A stretch of 64,000 nucleotides of DNA, from assembly GCF_914767665.1 (NCBI RefSeq), contig NC_059501.1, positions 7,504,501-7,568,500 on the forward strand, written 5' to 3'. The DNA comes from Harmonia axyridis (taxonomy: Eukaryota; Arthropoda; Insecta; Coleoptera; Coccinellidae). Both the position numbers and the translations under genes were made by a program. Below the pieces are notes generated by a model. That model was not told the origin of the DNA. It was given only the letters and a program-made list of their open reading frames with translations, and made no database searches. Of this stretch, positions 46,618 through 58,080 are shown piece by piece. Each line of letters starts with the position of its first letter. The first letter of the stretch is position 1.

Positions 46618-47335
46618 ATCTTCTTTTTGTTTAAGGTCCGGAATTTACATTCCCTTCGCCTCTAATTTCATTTCTCCTATTTTCTGCTGTTGTCTGATCG
46701 GGAGGCTTTCCTCCCTACTTCATGTCACTTTTTTCTTCTATCTAGTTCTTTGAAAGAGGTATTTCCTCTTATCGGTCTTTCTTACTTCAATTTGTATTAT
46801 CTGTCTTAATTTTCGTGCTCTTTCAGCGTCTCTATTGTTTTCTTTCTTTGCTTATTGACTATTTCTTCAATAGTTTCAATTTTTAGTTCTTCTCTTATTT
46901 GCTGGTTAGTTATATACCATGGGGCGCCAACCCCTGTGCTTATTTCTGAATTTAGTGTACCTTGCAACTGATCATTATTATTGACCTTCGTATTGTACCA
47001 TATAACTCCTGCATACGTAATGCTTGGTATTAGCACTATTTTTATTATCTTCAGCTTGTTTTCTAAAGAAAGTTTACTAGGGTTGAGCAATTGGTAAAAT
47101 CTGCCGTGCAATTTCCTTGTCTTTTTTCTGTTTTCTTCTATCTCTTTGTTGAAATTCATTCTTTCATCCAGTATTACTGCCAGATATTTTGCTTCCTTTT
47201 TCCATTCTATCGTCTGGTTTTTTATTTTGACGTTTCCTGCTCTTTCTTTCTTTACTGTTGTTCCTCCGAAGTAGATTGCAACTGTTTTCGATGTTTTCAC
47301 TTTGAATCTCCATTTCTTGAAGTATTCCATCAGTG
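46618..47335 (-). pseudogene. Jockey-like LINE reverse transcriptase fragment, second copy
   Basis: A 174-residue open frame (47330-46806): YFKKWRFKVKTSKTVAIYFG, KEAKYLAVILDERMNFNKEI, LHGRFYQLLNPSKLSLENKL, IPSITYAGVIWYNTK and GAPWYITNQQIREELKIETI. This is the post-palm and thumb region of a jockey-type RT, intact over this length and much less decayed than the copy at 1702-2610. The 3' end starts at the same word as in that copy. The palm with GVPQGS is missing (5' truncation, usual for LINEs). Confidence 0.85.
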
Positions 47336-47799
47336 TTCATGTAGCAACGTATGCAGAATATTCAATATCTCTCAGGATCTTCCAGAATCAAAAGTTGCTG
47401 CCGCATTTTGATCACTTTCCAAATGTAAAGAAAATAGTCTCCAATTTCAATATCGTTTAATGCGTTTCAGAATATTCCGAAGAACTTTTTTTCGGGTCTG
47501 TTGGTCAAGGGTTTCCATTTAAGCGAAAAAAAAGGGTTTTTGCTTCGATATGTGACAGTGGATTAAACATGAATTGATCATGAGGAACTTCCTAAAATGG
47601 AAAAGGATTTTTTTATCACCCAGACAATAGTACTTATCACAAATCGATGGAAAACTTGGTCATAATAGAACGAATTTCGCTTTTAACTGCTTGCCCGCCC
47701 AACTTATTTGGCCCCCAGCGATTACCTTTTGCAGACATCTAAACTCTAAAGAATACAGAAATAAGTCACATTTTTAAGAAAAAATGAGTTTTGGCAAGA

Positions 47800-48345
47800 A
47801 ATTAACAGTCACCGCGTTTCGACTACGACCGTTTTTGCTTGACGTAGTACGTAATCCACTGTTCAACACCAGTCTCAAAGCGCTTCAAAAATTGATCGAT
47901 TTTATTGCGATTCAGCAGGGATTCGCAGATTGAAATTCGGTTCATGAGGTTTTTTTGCGTACATTCGATGGGTACCCATATATCGAGCTTCTTCTTGGGA
48001 CCAGCCTTATGCAAATGGTTCCAAACGGTTTTTGTTGCAATCTTTAGCACTTGGGCAACCGAAACAATGCTCACCTGAAAGTTGTACTCGATTATATCCA
48101 TGATTCATCGACATTTTCGACAATTGGTCTTCCAGCGTGCATTTTTGACATCGATATCAGCGGAACGGAATCGACGAAACCAAAATTACGCGTGATTGGC
48201 TGTAACACCATCACGACCATAAGCACTATCTCCATTTTTAGCCGCCTTGTTTGCATTTTCACCTTTATCCAAGAAAAACTGTGAAATATAGTGTATTTCG
48301 TCTTTGCTAGTGTCCATTTTTGACGCGCGCTCAAACTGAACTTAA
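47800..48345 (-). pseudogene. DD34D mariner transposase, N-terminal half
   Basis: Minus-strand frames give ITRNFGFVDSVPLISMSKMH and AGRPIVENVDE (the RSGNFDVKDAPRSGRP region, mutated), then VAQVLKIATKTVWNHLHKAG, KKKLDIWVPIECTQKNLMNR, ISICESLLNRNKIDQFLKRF and a degenerate VEQWITYYVK, which is the GDEKWI block with the first Asp lost. Homology ends there. Complementary in coverage to the C-terminal fragment at 37.2 kb but not its continuation. Confidence 0.85.
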
Positions 48346-51240
48346 TCAACTAGTCGCAAAACTGTTAGAGTTTTAATAGTACGAAATCTCATCTTTCTAA
48401 CGCCATCTAATGAAACCCAATCGGACTTATACAACTCGAGATACAGATAACTAAAGCCTTCTATTGGAAAATTATAAAAATAATTTCTTTTTACTACACC
48501 TAATATTAAAGATGTTAGAACTTCTTGCGACCGAAACATAACAGGTTTAATTCCTTCGATTATGGTGAAATTTCTAGGGTTTCTGGTGAACCATTCAACA
48601 GGAATCTTACAGTTCATGCACAAAATGTATAGCGCCATTTTCAACACTGAATTTGCTCGGATTTAGCGAAACAACCCCCAGTTTCCTCTCATAATTACGT
48701 GGACCAACTTTCGAGCCTGTTCTCCACTTTTCAACCCTTCTAATCCCTGCGGCCATTAAATTACTAGGTGGATCTAACAGAGATCACTTCCAAGCACAAC
48801 CCTTCAGTGATTAACTCATGAAGTTCATTCGGAGCTAATGGGCTGGCTTCGTGAGCTTAAATAAGCTTGAGCAGAAATAATGATTGTATTTGGGGGGTGG
48901 GGGATGCGAGTATATTCCGTTTTCTTGTATTAGGGGATGAAATAACGAAGAAAAGTTTTGGAGAGTGTTCGTTTTGTTGTATTTTGGATATTCTGTTTGA
49001 GAATTGAAAGGACAAAAACATCTTTACAAAACAAATCGTAGATACAAATAATGAAATAAGAGAACAAAAATTACGTATACAATGAACTCAAAGTGTACAT
49101 AAATTCAATGCAAAGGTTCATTATACTGATGAATTTAGTCATAATTTTTCAACCGATGAACAGAAACATTAATAGGTACATTAAAAAGGCGTTCGTTATA
49201 TTGATAACTTCCATCAAAAGAATGGAATGTTAAGGGCTAGTTGCACCATTTGCCTAAACATTGATTAAAAATTTATACATTGGTTACTGTCTGATTTCTT
49301 AAGAGAAATCAGAACGAATGTGAAAAACTGATTAGAACGAATGTGAAAAACTGATTAGATTAGAGAATTTGAATAGTTTCTATTTATTTATTTGTTGAAC
49401 TTGTGAAATATTACATTTTTTATATAATATTTTCTCATTTTCAGATTCCTCATCGCGGAAATAAAGTGAAGACAACTGCTACCTCTGAGATTGCAACTTG
49501 AATATTGTCGAATGTCATGATAAAAAGTCCTCATAGGATGGTTACTGATGAGTTGAAAGGAATCTTCAAACAGGTAAAGCACTCATTGTTTTTGAAAGAT
49601 TTCGATTTGATTGAACTACCACCTTATTGGAAATATGAATAATATAAAATATTGAGAACAACAATTGAATTCCAATATAGACGCAACATTCCCATTTGTA
49701 AAAATTTGAAATTTATTTCATGTTGAAATCTCAAAGTTATAATGAATTGTGATGTCGAAATTACAAAATTTCATAGAATTATAATTTTAACCTTCTTTAC
49801 AATGCAGAATAACTTGTGAACCAATTGTAATCTTTGATCGACAGCCTACATAATGTCTGTCAAATTGACATCACCCTATATTCTTAAAATCACAACTTCA
49901 CTTCAGGTTTTTTTAATTCTCAAAATTTTCTAGAGGATAATTCTGATAATTATCCTACTATTCGGGATGGAAGCAAAACCAATGAATCAAAGAGCTATAA
50001 ATGATAGAAATTAAAATGATTTCGATATATACTAAGATTAAGCTCTAAATTCTGTAAAAGAGGGGCCAAGAAATATCTGAGGAATCTCTGTCTTTCATGA
50101 ATAGTGATTCCTTAAAAAGCAATATTGAAATTTCACAAGAAACATTTTTGGTTTTAAAAAGGATTTGGAAGATTCTACTAAAGTACCATGCAGACTCTTT
50201 TTTCTTCCTTTAGCTACCTTGGTACAATATTTTGAGCATTGAAGATGATTAGACAAATACCGTTTGGTGAATTTGAAAGCAAGCCAGATGAAATATCGGT
50301 ATCTACTGCACTAACTGCAAAAGTAAGTTTCCATCCTTGGACTATAATATATTAAATTCATATTCAAGATATCAAACAAAAGCAAAAACCCAATGTTTAC
50401 TTTAGTGACAGTCAATCATGAACAAAAATTTCCTTTCTTTTAATGGCAACAAAATAATAATCCTTCGGTTTTTACTATAATCTAACCACAAATTCCATCA
50501 AAATGGACAAAGAGTTAATACAGTTCCATCCCACCAAAATCGAATACAAAACTTTGCGTGCCATCTGTCAATTACAGAATGCTCCTCGACGTCATAACTC
50601 AGGAAATATCTGAGGGAAAGCTCTCAAATCCGAATATTTGGTAGGTTATAATCATGCCAATATTTATTTCCGCATTTCATGCTCGTCATGATTCAACAAT
50701 AACCGTTTAATTCTATTGCAGCTCTTCATATCATTCATCGGAATTTCGTGCAAGAGAATTAGCAGTCAAATGAAATTGGATTGTTGGAATAACGTCTCAT
50801 GATATCCCGGCAACGTCCAAACAGCGAAATAGGTAGTCAATTTCTCTTACAAGGCAATCTCGATCAATACCGTTTGGCCACCTAAAGATAGTTAGGATGA
50901 TGTGGAATTCTAGACCAAAATTGCATAAAAATTCACTTCAGGTTAGTGCCAATACTGAATTAAATGTTTTTTTTTTGCCTTTGGTACTCTTATTTGGATT
51001 TTCAAATTAGAAATTGGGGCAATACAGCAATTTTATGGTTACTTATCAAATTTGTGTCATTTTCTATTCCTCTATTCCCTTCATCTATGTTTATTACTCT
51101 GAGGATCTTTCTAGCTCACAGATCAGTAATTAGTATCAAGAGGATTATTTTTTTTCCGTATTAGAATAATCAATTTTCTCAAAGATTTTTTGAATACTCC
51201 CATTTCCTTTTGCGTGCTATGCTTTTCTCATTTTTTTTTA
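48346..51240. other. AT-rich intergenic
   Basis: Holds the inverted partner of the 1.5-kb repeat (49060-49240). A 22-bp direct duplication, AGAACGAATGTGAAAAACTG, starts at 49308 and recurs about 25 bp later. GGCTAGTTGCACCATTTGCC at 49227 resembles a transposon end. The minus ORF 48342-48647 is open for 101 residues but unrecognised. Confidence 0.45.
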
Positions 51241-53370
51241 TCTTTCAACGTGCGCTGCGTAGCCTCTCCTTTGCAGACATTTGTTGGAAATCTCTCTCGA
51301 ACAAATCTCAATCTCTGAATTCTCCTTCCAAACAAAACTTCCACATTTTCCCGGAAAAACTGACATTTGTTTTGTGACATGAACTGCCAACTATTCGAGG
51401 TTATCAGATAACACTGTACGACCTCGGAACTAATTTCTAACCTACAAAACAAATGTCAAAAAAATTATGTCAGCTGTCCAACTCAAGGATTGAATAACTT
51501 CTCCTTATTGATAAATCTGTTCTTTCACAAATTATAATCTTATTACATTTCTCTCTAGAAGTCTAGACCAATATTAATAGAATTCCCCTTCTATCGTAAC
51601 ATTTGTGACCTCTAAAGAAAATAAAACTTATTTTTGTTTCGTGACTTGCTTCTGCCAGCAGTTCAAGGTTATCAGGTAACAATATACCCTTCGTGTCAAA
51701 TTTCTAACCTAAAATGTCAAATGTCATAAAATGTCGGCTGCAGAACAGACATACCATACAAAGGAATAAATAACTAATTCTTCATCATAGTATCGAATAT
51801 CTTGTGAAATGTGTTCGAATGAGAAAACCCTAAATTTTCAATTCAAACTTGACAATCGCAATCTCCCGGAAATAAATAGGTACTTCCGTTTCATGACGTG
51901 GACTCTAACGGTTCAATGTCATCAGATAACGCTCCACCCTTCGTGTAAAATTCCTAACCTAAAAACACAGACGTCATGAATTTTATTCCAACTGTCAGAA
52001 TGAATATCCTAAACAATTCTACTTCATAGCATCTATATTTTCAAATATTGAAATCTTATTATTTTCTGTTCAATGTCTACCATATTTCTGTGAAATCTTT
52101 TCGAAGGACAAATCCTAAAATCCTCCCTTAAAACGTAACATCCGCTATATCCTTAAATTAAAATCAACATTCATTCAGTGACGTGATCTGGTAGCAGTGG
52201 ACTAGTTTAGTGATGTTGATAATACTATATTTGACACGATAGAATTAAAATATAGAGCAAAACTGATAAATCAGTGAAAACATTTTGGAAATCCATCAAT
52301 AAATGACTGAGAAATAGATTATTTAAATTTACGTATTTTAGCGCGGAAGGTCTTTGGTCTCCGACTCGTCTGTGACGTCACGCCACTTGCCTGTGATCGC
52401 TACACCATAAGTTACGTTTAAATACTTAGCCGCGCCAAAGCTCTCGCGCCGTTTGTAGTTGTACAGTGTAGTTTTAACTCGAGTTTTGTTTTAATTTCAC
52501 CATAATGGAAGAAGGCTTCGTGAAAGGACAAAGTTATTTTTACTCAATAACTTATTTTAAACCAACTTACACCTTAGTATTTTTATTATCAGAAATAGGC
52601 AGCTAGTACTGATAGGTACTTACATCAAAATGATCTTCACACACATATGAAGTAGTTTTAGGTCCAATTAAGTCATGCCTCATAAATTTGCACCACTTCT
52701 TCCTTTGATTCATGTCATTTTGTACCTGAAAAAACAATTTATTGGGGTTTTTAATTGTCGTGCTTGCACACATAGGCACAATACAATATTTGTAGGATTT
52801 TTTTAAATTTCATCCATCGTGTAACGAACAAAACACGACACGAACGGCACAAGTGATTGTACACCAATGAATTCGTAAGCACTCTGCGAGTACCAGTCAC
52901 CTCGTGTAAGTGGCGTGACGTCACACACTAGACTATGAAATTATTCTTCCAAGCGCAACTTCAAAGTCCCATAACTTTTTCATTTCTAGAGATATTTCAA
53001 TGATTCTTCCACATTTTTGTTTCATTTTACTTAAATTTTTAGAATTAATCCTTAACAAAAAAGTGAAAACTAGTCCATTCAAGGTTGCCTAACCTTCCCT
53101 TCAATTGTCTAACCTACAAAGTAAAATGTCAATAAATGGATGTCAGCTGTGAGAACAGACATACCAAATATATGAATCTTCAGAGCATCTACAACCCTCA
53201 CAATCTCATTACCTACTTTCTCTCCTAATCAATATTGCTGCAAAATCAATTGGGAGCAGAATTTCTCCCTTGAAACGCAACTGACGTTCTTTTCGTGACG
53301 TGGACTGCCAACGGTTCAAGGTTATCAGATAACACTCCACCCTTCGGGTCAATTTTGTACATATCATGCT
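51241..53370. repeat. Diverged tandem array, about 240-285 bp unit, split by THAP copy 2
   Basis: The landmark (C)AAGGTTATCAGATAAC recurs near 51396, 51664, 51912, 53080 (AAGGTTGCC) and 53317. Subtracting the 880-bp element at 52198-53077 gives spacings of about 268, 248, 286 and 237. Units share GTGACGTGGACTGCCA, ACCCTTCGTGTCAA, TCTAACCTA and ATGTCAGCTG. No coding potential. Confidence 0.8.
52198..53077 (-). mobile_element. THAP-domain DNA transposon derivative, copy 2 (inverted)
   Basis: Same inverted ends as copy 1 (TGGACTAGTTT / AAACTAGTCCA), minus orientation. The THAP frame on the minus strand keeps NQRKKW, a C in place of F after KKW, and YVCEDHFD, followed by the same GTAAGT donor. 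The (ATT)n run of copy 1 is absent. Both sub-terminal TGACGTCACGCCACTT words are intact here (52373-52388 direct; complement at 52910-52925), whereas one is mutated in copy 1. It sits inside a unit of the tandem array: removing it joins GCAG to TTCAAGG, as in the neighbouring unit. Confidence 0.85.
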
Positions 53371-53620
53371 GAGTTTTGGTTTACGACGTCGCATATACTG
53401 TGTTTGCAGCCAATTTATTCTACGAAAATTAACGGCATTCCACGCCTGGCCAACCTAGCGTGACGATCTGGGAATAGGCTAGATACTATCTCTTAATTAA
53501 GTCAAATTGGGGCTTGAGTGTAAACACTGCCTGCTAATATAGTTAATTAAGGCGCAGAAGGCGTTGTACATTCGCAGATTTCTCTTGAGGGGCTCGTTAC
53601 AGACCTGCAATCGTGGAGTT
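53370..53620. promoter_or_regulatory. Unique block with TTAATTAAG sites, candidate enhancer
   Basis: A GC-moderate, non-repetitive patch with TCTTAATTAAGTC (53491-53503) and AGTTAATTAAGGC (53541-53553), two TTAATTAA homeodomain palindromes 50 bp apart, and CACGCCTGGCCAACC. About 2 kb upstream of mir-10. Motif-based only. Confidence 0.3.
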
Positions 53621-54769
53621 GACTAATGGCTTTTGAAAGTTTGAACGGGGTTTTGGCTTTGAAATTAAGCTGGATCACTGAAAAACTTGAGGTTCTGGAT
53701 ATAATAACCTTAGAAATATTTTTTTGTGATATTCTGTATTGAGAATAATATTTAAAATTTGTTGAGTTTTTAGACCAATTTCCGGCTACCGAAAAGTAGA
53801 TCAAAATTAACACCGTTGTGGAATCAGTTCGTGTTTTTTACTGTTGGTTGAAAAATTTATTGATTTATGACAATTCAATTCTACATTCCAAACTGCTAGG
53901 CATGTTGAAAATTGTTTCGTTGTTTTGGTCTAACCGAAGTCACTTGAACAACGTATGAATTTTGCAAAAACCGTGTTATTTCAAAATTACTAAAACGAGA
54001 TAAATTTACCATCAAATAAGATTTACATGGAACCTGAACAAATGATAGATTTCCGGGATGATCAAGTGACATTGGAAAGGTTATACCGTTGAGCTCGAAT
54101 TTGAAATTGTTTTCTTTATGGATCGGGTTTGGTAAACAAGTTCACCTTTAAAAATGAATCTATTATCAACAATATCAGTATTGTTCAAATGTTCTTTGGG
54201 AAAGTTCACATATTTTAGGCTCTATCATGTTTATTACAAACATATCCAGCTCCAATTATTGAACTCCTGATATCCGAAAGGATTCATTCTCAATTAAAAA
54301 GTTCTTTTCTATTGATCTCCAACTGCATCAATTTCATTGAGGTCTAGACAGTCGAATAGAATGGAAGGTTGAAGAAACAATTATGTCATCTTCAGAAACT
54401 GAAATTGTCGGGATACAAAACATAAGACAATTCAATATCCAAGAAAAGTAAACTTTCTCACCAAAAGTGACACTTTTATTCCTCAGAAAACTGGTAATAC
54501 TTTCTCAAATCAATTCTCCAAGAACTACCGTTATAGCTGTAACTATAGCTACCGTTAGAGCGTAACTGGAAAACTCAAAATAGTGTTTGGAAAATTATGA
54601 TTTTGTAGGCCGTTGAAATTCTCAGATCTGTTAACTAGCACCATAGTAAAAACAATGTGTTTAATTTAGAAAATACTACATATAACAATGAACAGAAATT
54701 AGCAAACTTTGAACAACTCAAATGAGCTGAACAGTAAGAGTAAAAGATAGATTTCACGTTGTAGATTCA
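53621..54769. other. AT-rich stretch, nothing recognised
   Basis: No repeat, RNA gene or coding match seen. Confidence 0.5.
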
Positions 54770-55275
54770 AGGGGGTTCATTGCACTGCAACCTCGTCGTA
54801 ATCTACTGCTCGCCCTCCAGTTCCCGAATTCTAATCCAGAATCCTGGCATGGCATTAAAGAGGTTACTGCCTTACTTCTACATGTCTCTTGTCAAAAGCA
54901 TTTTTTGCGTTGGTGAGCGATGACGAGGTATTCCATCACCAGGTGATTCGGAGTTTCTTTTTCCTTCCACACAAAATCTGCACTCTTCGTTTTCAGCTAG
55001 ACTCATTCCCATGAGGTGCTTCCTGGGGCGGCAATGCCCTGTAAGGAATCTAGTGAGGAGTATAGTATATTCTAGATACAGATCTAGCAGTATCAAACGA
55101 ATATTCTGCCAGAGTGTTTTTCTTTTGATTTTCTCCTTCTCCTGGAACTCTTTCTTGTGAAGAGGTTCTGAGCCAAATGAAACGAGTTTGTTGCACTTTT
55201 CTGGCAAGTATGTTGGCCTGTTCATTTCCGTTAATACCCATTTTTTTTTAGGCTCCGAATATTCCAGTTTCAATC
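54770..55275 (-). pseudogene. LINE RNase H and C-terminal fragment
   Basis: On the minus strand MGINGNEQANILARK is the last RNase H block (G-x-x-GNE-x-AD type, with the Asp changed to Asn). In the next frame LEYTILLTRFLTGHCRPRKH and MSLAENEECRFCVEGKRNSE form the conserved C-terminal CxxC region. The two are separated by a frameshift. It ends near RIRELEGEQ about 54820. Same family as 339-740. Confidence 0.75.
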
Positions 55276-55642
55276 ATCATCGTAGTTTTAGAACCATCTG
55301 CGTACCATTTAATATTTTTTTTGAGAGCTGCGATTGTATATTTAGCTTACTCAATTTTAGAAATCTCATCAATCAACTTGGCTCATTTTTATTTTATTTT
55401 GTATTGTATTTTGTGTTGTACTTTTGGTGTTTAGTTCAGAACAATATCAAAACTATGCCATATAGAAGTTGGCCTCTATCTATCAATCTTAATACAAAAA
55501 ACCATGCGCTATCACATGACACTTAATGATATCAATTCTAATTGTTATTTTCTTTACAGATAAGGAACTGTATACTCGGCGTAAAATCTGGACATACCAC
55601 TAAGAACAAATGGAAAGGAAACAACGCATCGCTTCACGTTAA
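55276..55642. other. Short AT-rich spacer before mir-10
   Basis: No repeat seen between the LINE fragment and the hairpin. If mir-10 is processed from a long primary transcript, this is part of it. TTTCTTTACAG at 55550-55560 is a plausible 3' splice site about 90 bp before the hairpin. Confidence 0.4.
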
Positions 55643-55722
55643 TGCTCTACATCTACCCTGTAGATCCGAATTTGTTTGAAATTATGCGACAAATTCGGTT
55701 CTAGAGAGGTTTGTGTGGTGCA
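55643..55722 (+). ncRNA. mir-10: mir-10 microRNA precursor
   Basis: Hox-cluster microRNA. The 5' arm product is at 55654-55675 (TACCCTGTAGATCCG... to TTTGT), identical to the conserved animal miR-10 core. The 3' arm product is at 55690-55712 (CAAATTCGGTTCTAGAGAGG...). The arms pair with a loop of about 14 nt and the usual mismatches; the stem extends outward through TGCTCTACA with GTGTGGTGCA. The + orientation matches Scr, and the position downstream of Scr matches the Scr-Dfd placement in other insects. The flanks hold no transposon within about 350 bp. The precursor bounds are my pairing estimate. Confidence 0.97.
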
Positions 55723-56385
55723 TACAAAGCAACGTGACTTGATTATAAAACTACTCAGACGAAGCGAATGGAAAAAGGAGATAGAATTATTGTTATTTAG
55801 ATTGTTGATACATACAAATTTTATAATGTGAATAATATAGAATTTGTCTTTATTGGTATTTTATGTTGAATTAATTCAACCCTGGGTATGAAAGCCCAAA
55901 ATTAATAGATTTCATATACATTATGGTGCCTGCAATTTTTCAACTGATTAATTGTTGGATGTAGATTCCAGAAGAACCTTCATAATTTGTCTATCAGATA
56001 AATTTGATCTATCCTACATTTAAAAATATTTATTTTCAATTTGTGTATATTTCACATTATCAATTATAACTTATGCCAATTGAAAAACACCTCAGATCTT
56101 TTTTTTTTGGAATATGTAATATGTAGCATTTTTTTTAAATTGCCACAATAGTTAATTTCAGAATATTTAAGCATAGTTCTAACGAACTCTACATAATTCT
56201 GTGCTCTATGATTCCCAAGAAAATGTTGTACTTCTTTAAAAAATAAACTTTGTTCATTGTTGTGGTGAATTGTGGATCTTTAGCGAGTTGTCTTATATTC
56301 ACCTGTACCTAAAACAATTTCCATCTAGATTTAGAGCTATCATAAATGGCTTCATCAGCCCCAACTCAATATGCAAAGGTGGAAT
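55723..56385. other. AT-rich stretch downstream of mir-10
   Basis: Nothing recognised. Possibly the 3' part of the mir-10 primary transcript. Confidence 0.4.
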
Positions 56386-56658
56386 TTATAATATTTTTCC
56401 CGTAATCGAAGTTTCGTAGATTTTTTTTCCTTGAATAATGAACTCTCCTGAAATCCAATTTTCGTTTTTCACTACGCTGTCCATTGTCAAAGAAGTCAAT
56501 GTGGATATTCCACCTTGTTGTACGAGAAGGAAGTTTACTATTTTTAAATTAACACAAATTGCGTATTGATGTTTTTTATATTCGTTTTTTTTCAAACTAT
56601 AGTGCAATTGACCATTAGAAAATTGAACCATATTTGTTACTGTTATGTGGAAGAACAC
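56386..56658 (-). CDS. Hypothetical 90-residue ORF, unrecognised
   Basis: An open frame from MFFHITVTNMVQFSNGQLHY through KHQYAICVNLKIVNFLLVQQ to YETSITGKIL. It has alternating hydrophobic and charged residues and no low complexity, so it is more protein-like than most frames here. No signal peptide or domain recognised. It lies opposite to and just left of coding-like fragments at 56730-56927 and 57418-57840, so all three may be relics of inserted DNA. Confidence 0.25.
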   Translation of the reverse strand: MFFHITVTNMVQFSNGQLHYSLKKNEYKKHQYAICVNLKIVNFLLVQQGGISTLTSLTMDSVVKNENWISGEFIIQGKKIYETSITGKIL

Positions 56659-56729
56659 ATTTTAAACTACATTTTGAACAGCCAATAAAAAGGCACCATT
56701 AAGAAGAGTGTATTCTGTTACAACAATTT

Positions 56730-57840
56730 TTGCTCAAAGTCATTAACATTATTACAGAATACCTGGTTAATTTTGTCGATTCAGAACAATTAGATTCTAA
56801 TTTTGAAAAGAAAATCTGTATATTGGCCTTCAAAGATATATTCAGTTCTTTATTTTTGGTTAGTATCACAACGAACATCAAGCAATATGTATCTGAAAAA
56901 CTAGAGCTTATAGCAGAAAAAATCTGATTGCGTTTTTAGAATCGGCATATCACAAACATTCAAAATCAGTAGTTGGATTTCCGGCACCAGAAGTGAGGTT
57001 TAAATGAAATGAGAGATCTTTGAATTCAGATATGTTGATATTCTTCAATATCCTGATAATTTTCATTAGAATCTGTTTACGTTGAGATGAGTCGATGGTC
57101 AAGGGCGAAAATATCATAAAGAAAAATAAAGTTAGGTACTGTTTTAAGAATTATACTTGTATGAAATATTTTTATATCTCAATGAATCAAGAAACATTAT
57201 AATATTTCAAAATACAGAAACTGCATAGGCAAACAATCAATTGATAAGTTTTACTGTTTTACTGTGTTCAGTAAAAAGAAAAATTTATGGTTATTATTGC
57301 AAATAAACTCAATTGTTGGACAATATTAATTTTCTGGAATAATTGATTTTATTACAGTAGAACCTTGTCCTTGTGTGAATAATTTTAAATTTTCCTTTAT
57401 TAGTCATTTTGTACAGTCAGGATTCTAATTCGAGTTTTGAATATTTTCCTGAATGTTGGAAAACCTTCAAAACTGAAAATTTAACTATAGAAATTCAAGA
57501 TATCAACAGATCTTCAGAGGATACGAAAGTATCTATACCCTTGATTTGAATAAAAAAAGTAACATATATATGATATAATTTATCAGGGACTGCAGAGTTA
57601 TGTTTTTATTGAAAAAAGTTATAATATGTTCTGTATAGATGATTTCTCTTGCAAAAGTATATCTGGACCAGTAGAAATTGGATATATTACAGATATGCAA
57701 AATCTAATGAGATTTTTCGATTACAGAGAAAAATGATGACACAGCTTTTGGTTTTAAAATATTCATGTTCTCAAAATATTTTTCCGCCAATTGATGGTGT
57801 GATATTAGCAGTTATTTCCAATTTATTGATCTATTAATCT
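56730..57840 (+). pseudogene. Decayed coding-like fragments, unrecognised
   Basis: Three separate open stretches on the same strand look protein-like: 56730-56927 (MLKVINIITEYLVNFVDSEQ...KLELIAEKI), 57418-57546 (QDSNSSFEYFPECWKTFKTE...) and 57630-57735 (FCIDDFSCKSISGPVEIGYI...). A further frame follows to 57838 (DTAFGFKIFMFSKYFSAN). They are separated by stops and AT-rich sequence. They could be exons of a dead gene or of an unclassified transposase. I recognise no family. Confidence 0.3.
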
Positions 57841-58080
57841 AACTGATGTAGTTGTTATGGTTTAAGAACATTGAGAATAAATGAAGCATGTTGCTGGGTA
57901 GCAATTAATTTTAAAATTTTTTTTTAGTTTTGGTGACATCCACTGCTTCTCTGATGTTTTAAACCAGTTGTCAATTCCTATACGTTCAAAAGAACAAAGT
58001 ATTAAAGGTGGATGCGCTATAATAACTAATTTAGCCAGTTTGTCAAATCCCTTGGTATCTTTACCTTGTTTTAAATAACT

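Noticed and set aside
48342..48647. 101-residue minus strand ORF beginning MLKMALYILCMNCK
   Set aside because: No family or splice context recognised; noted only as an open frame.
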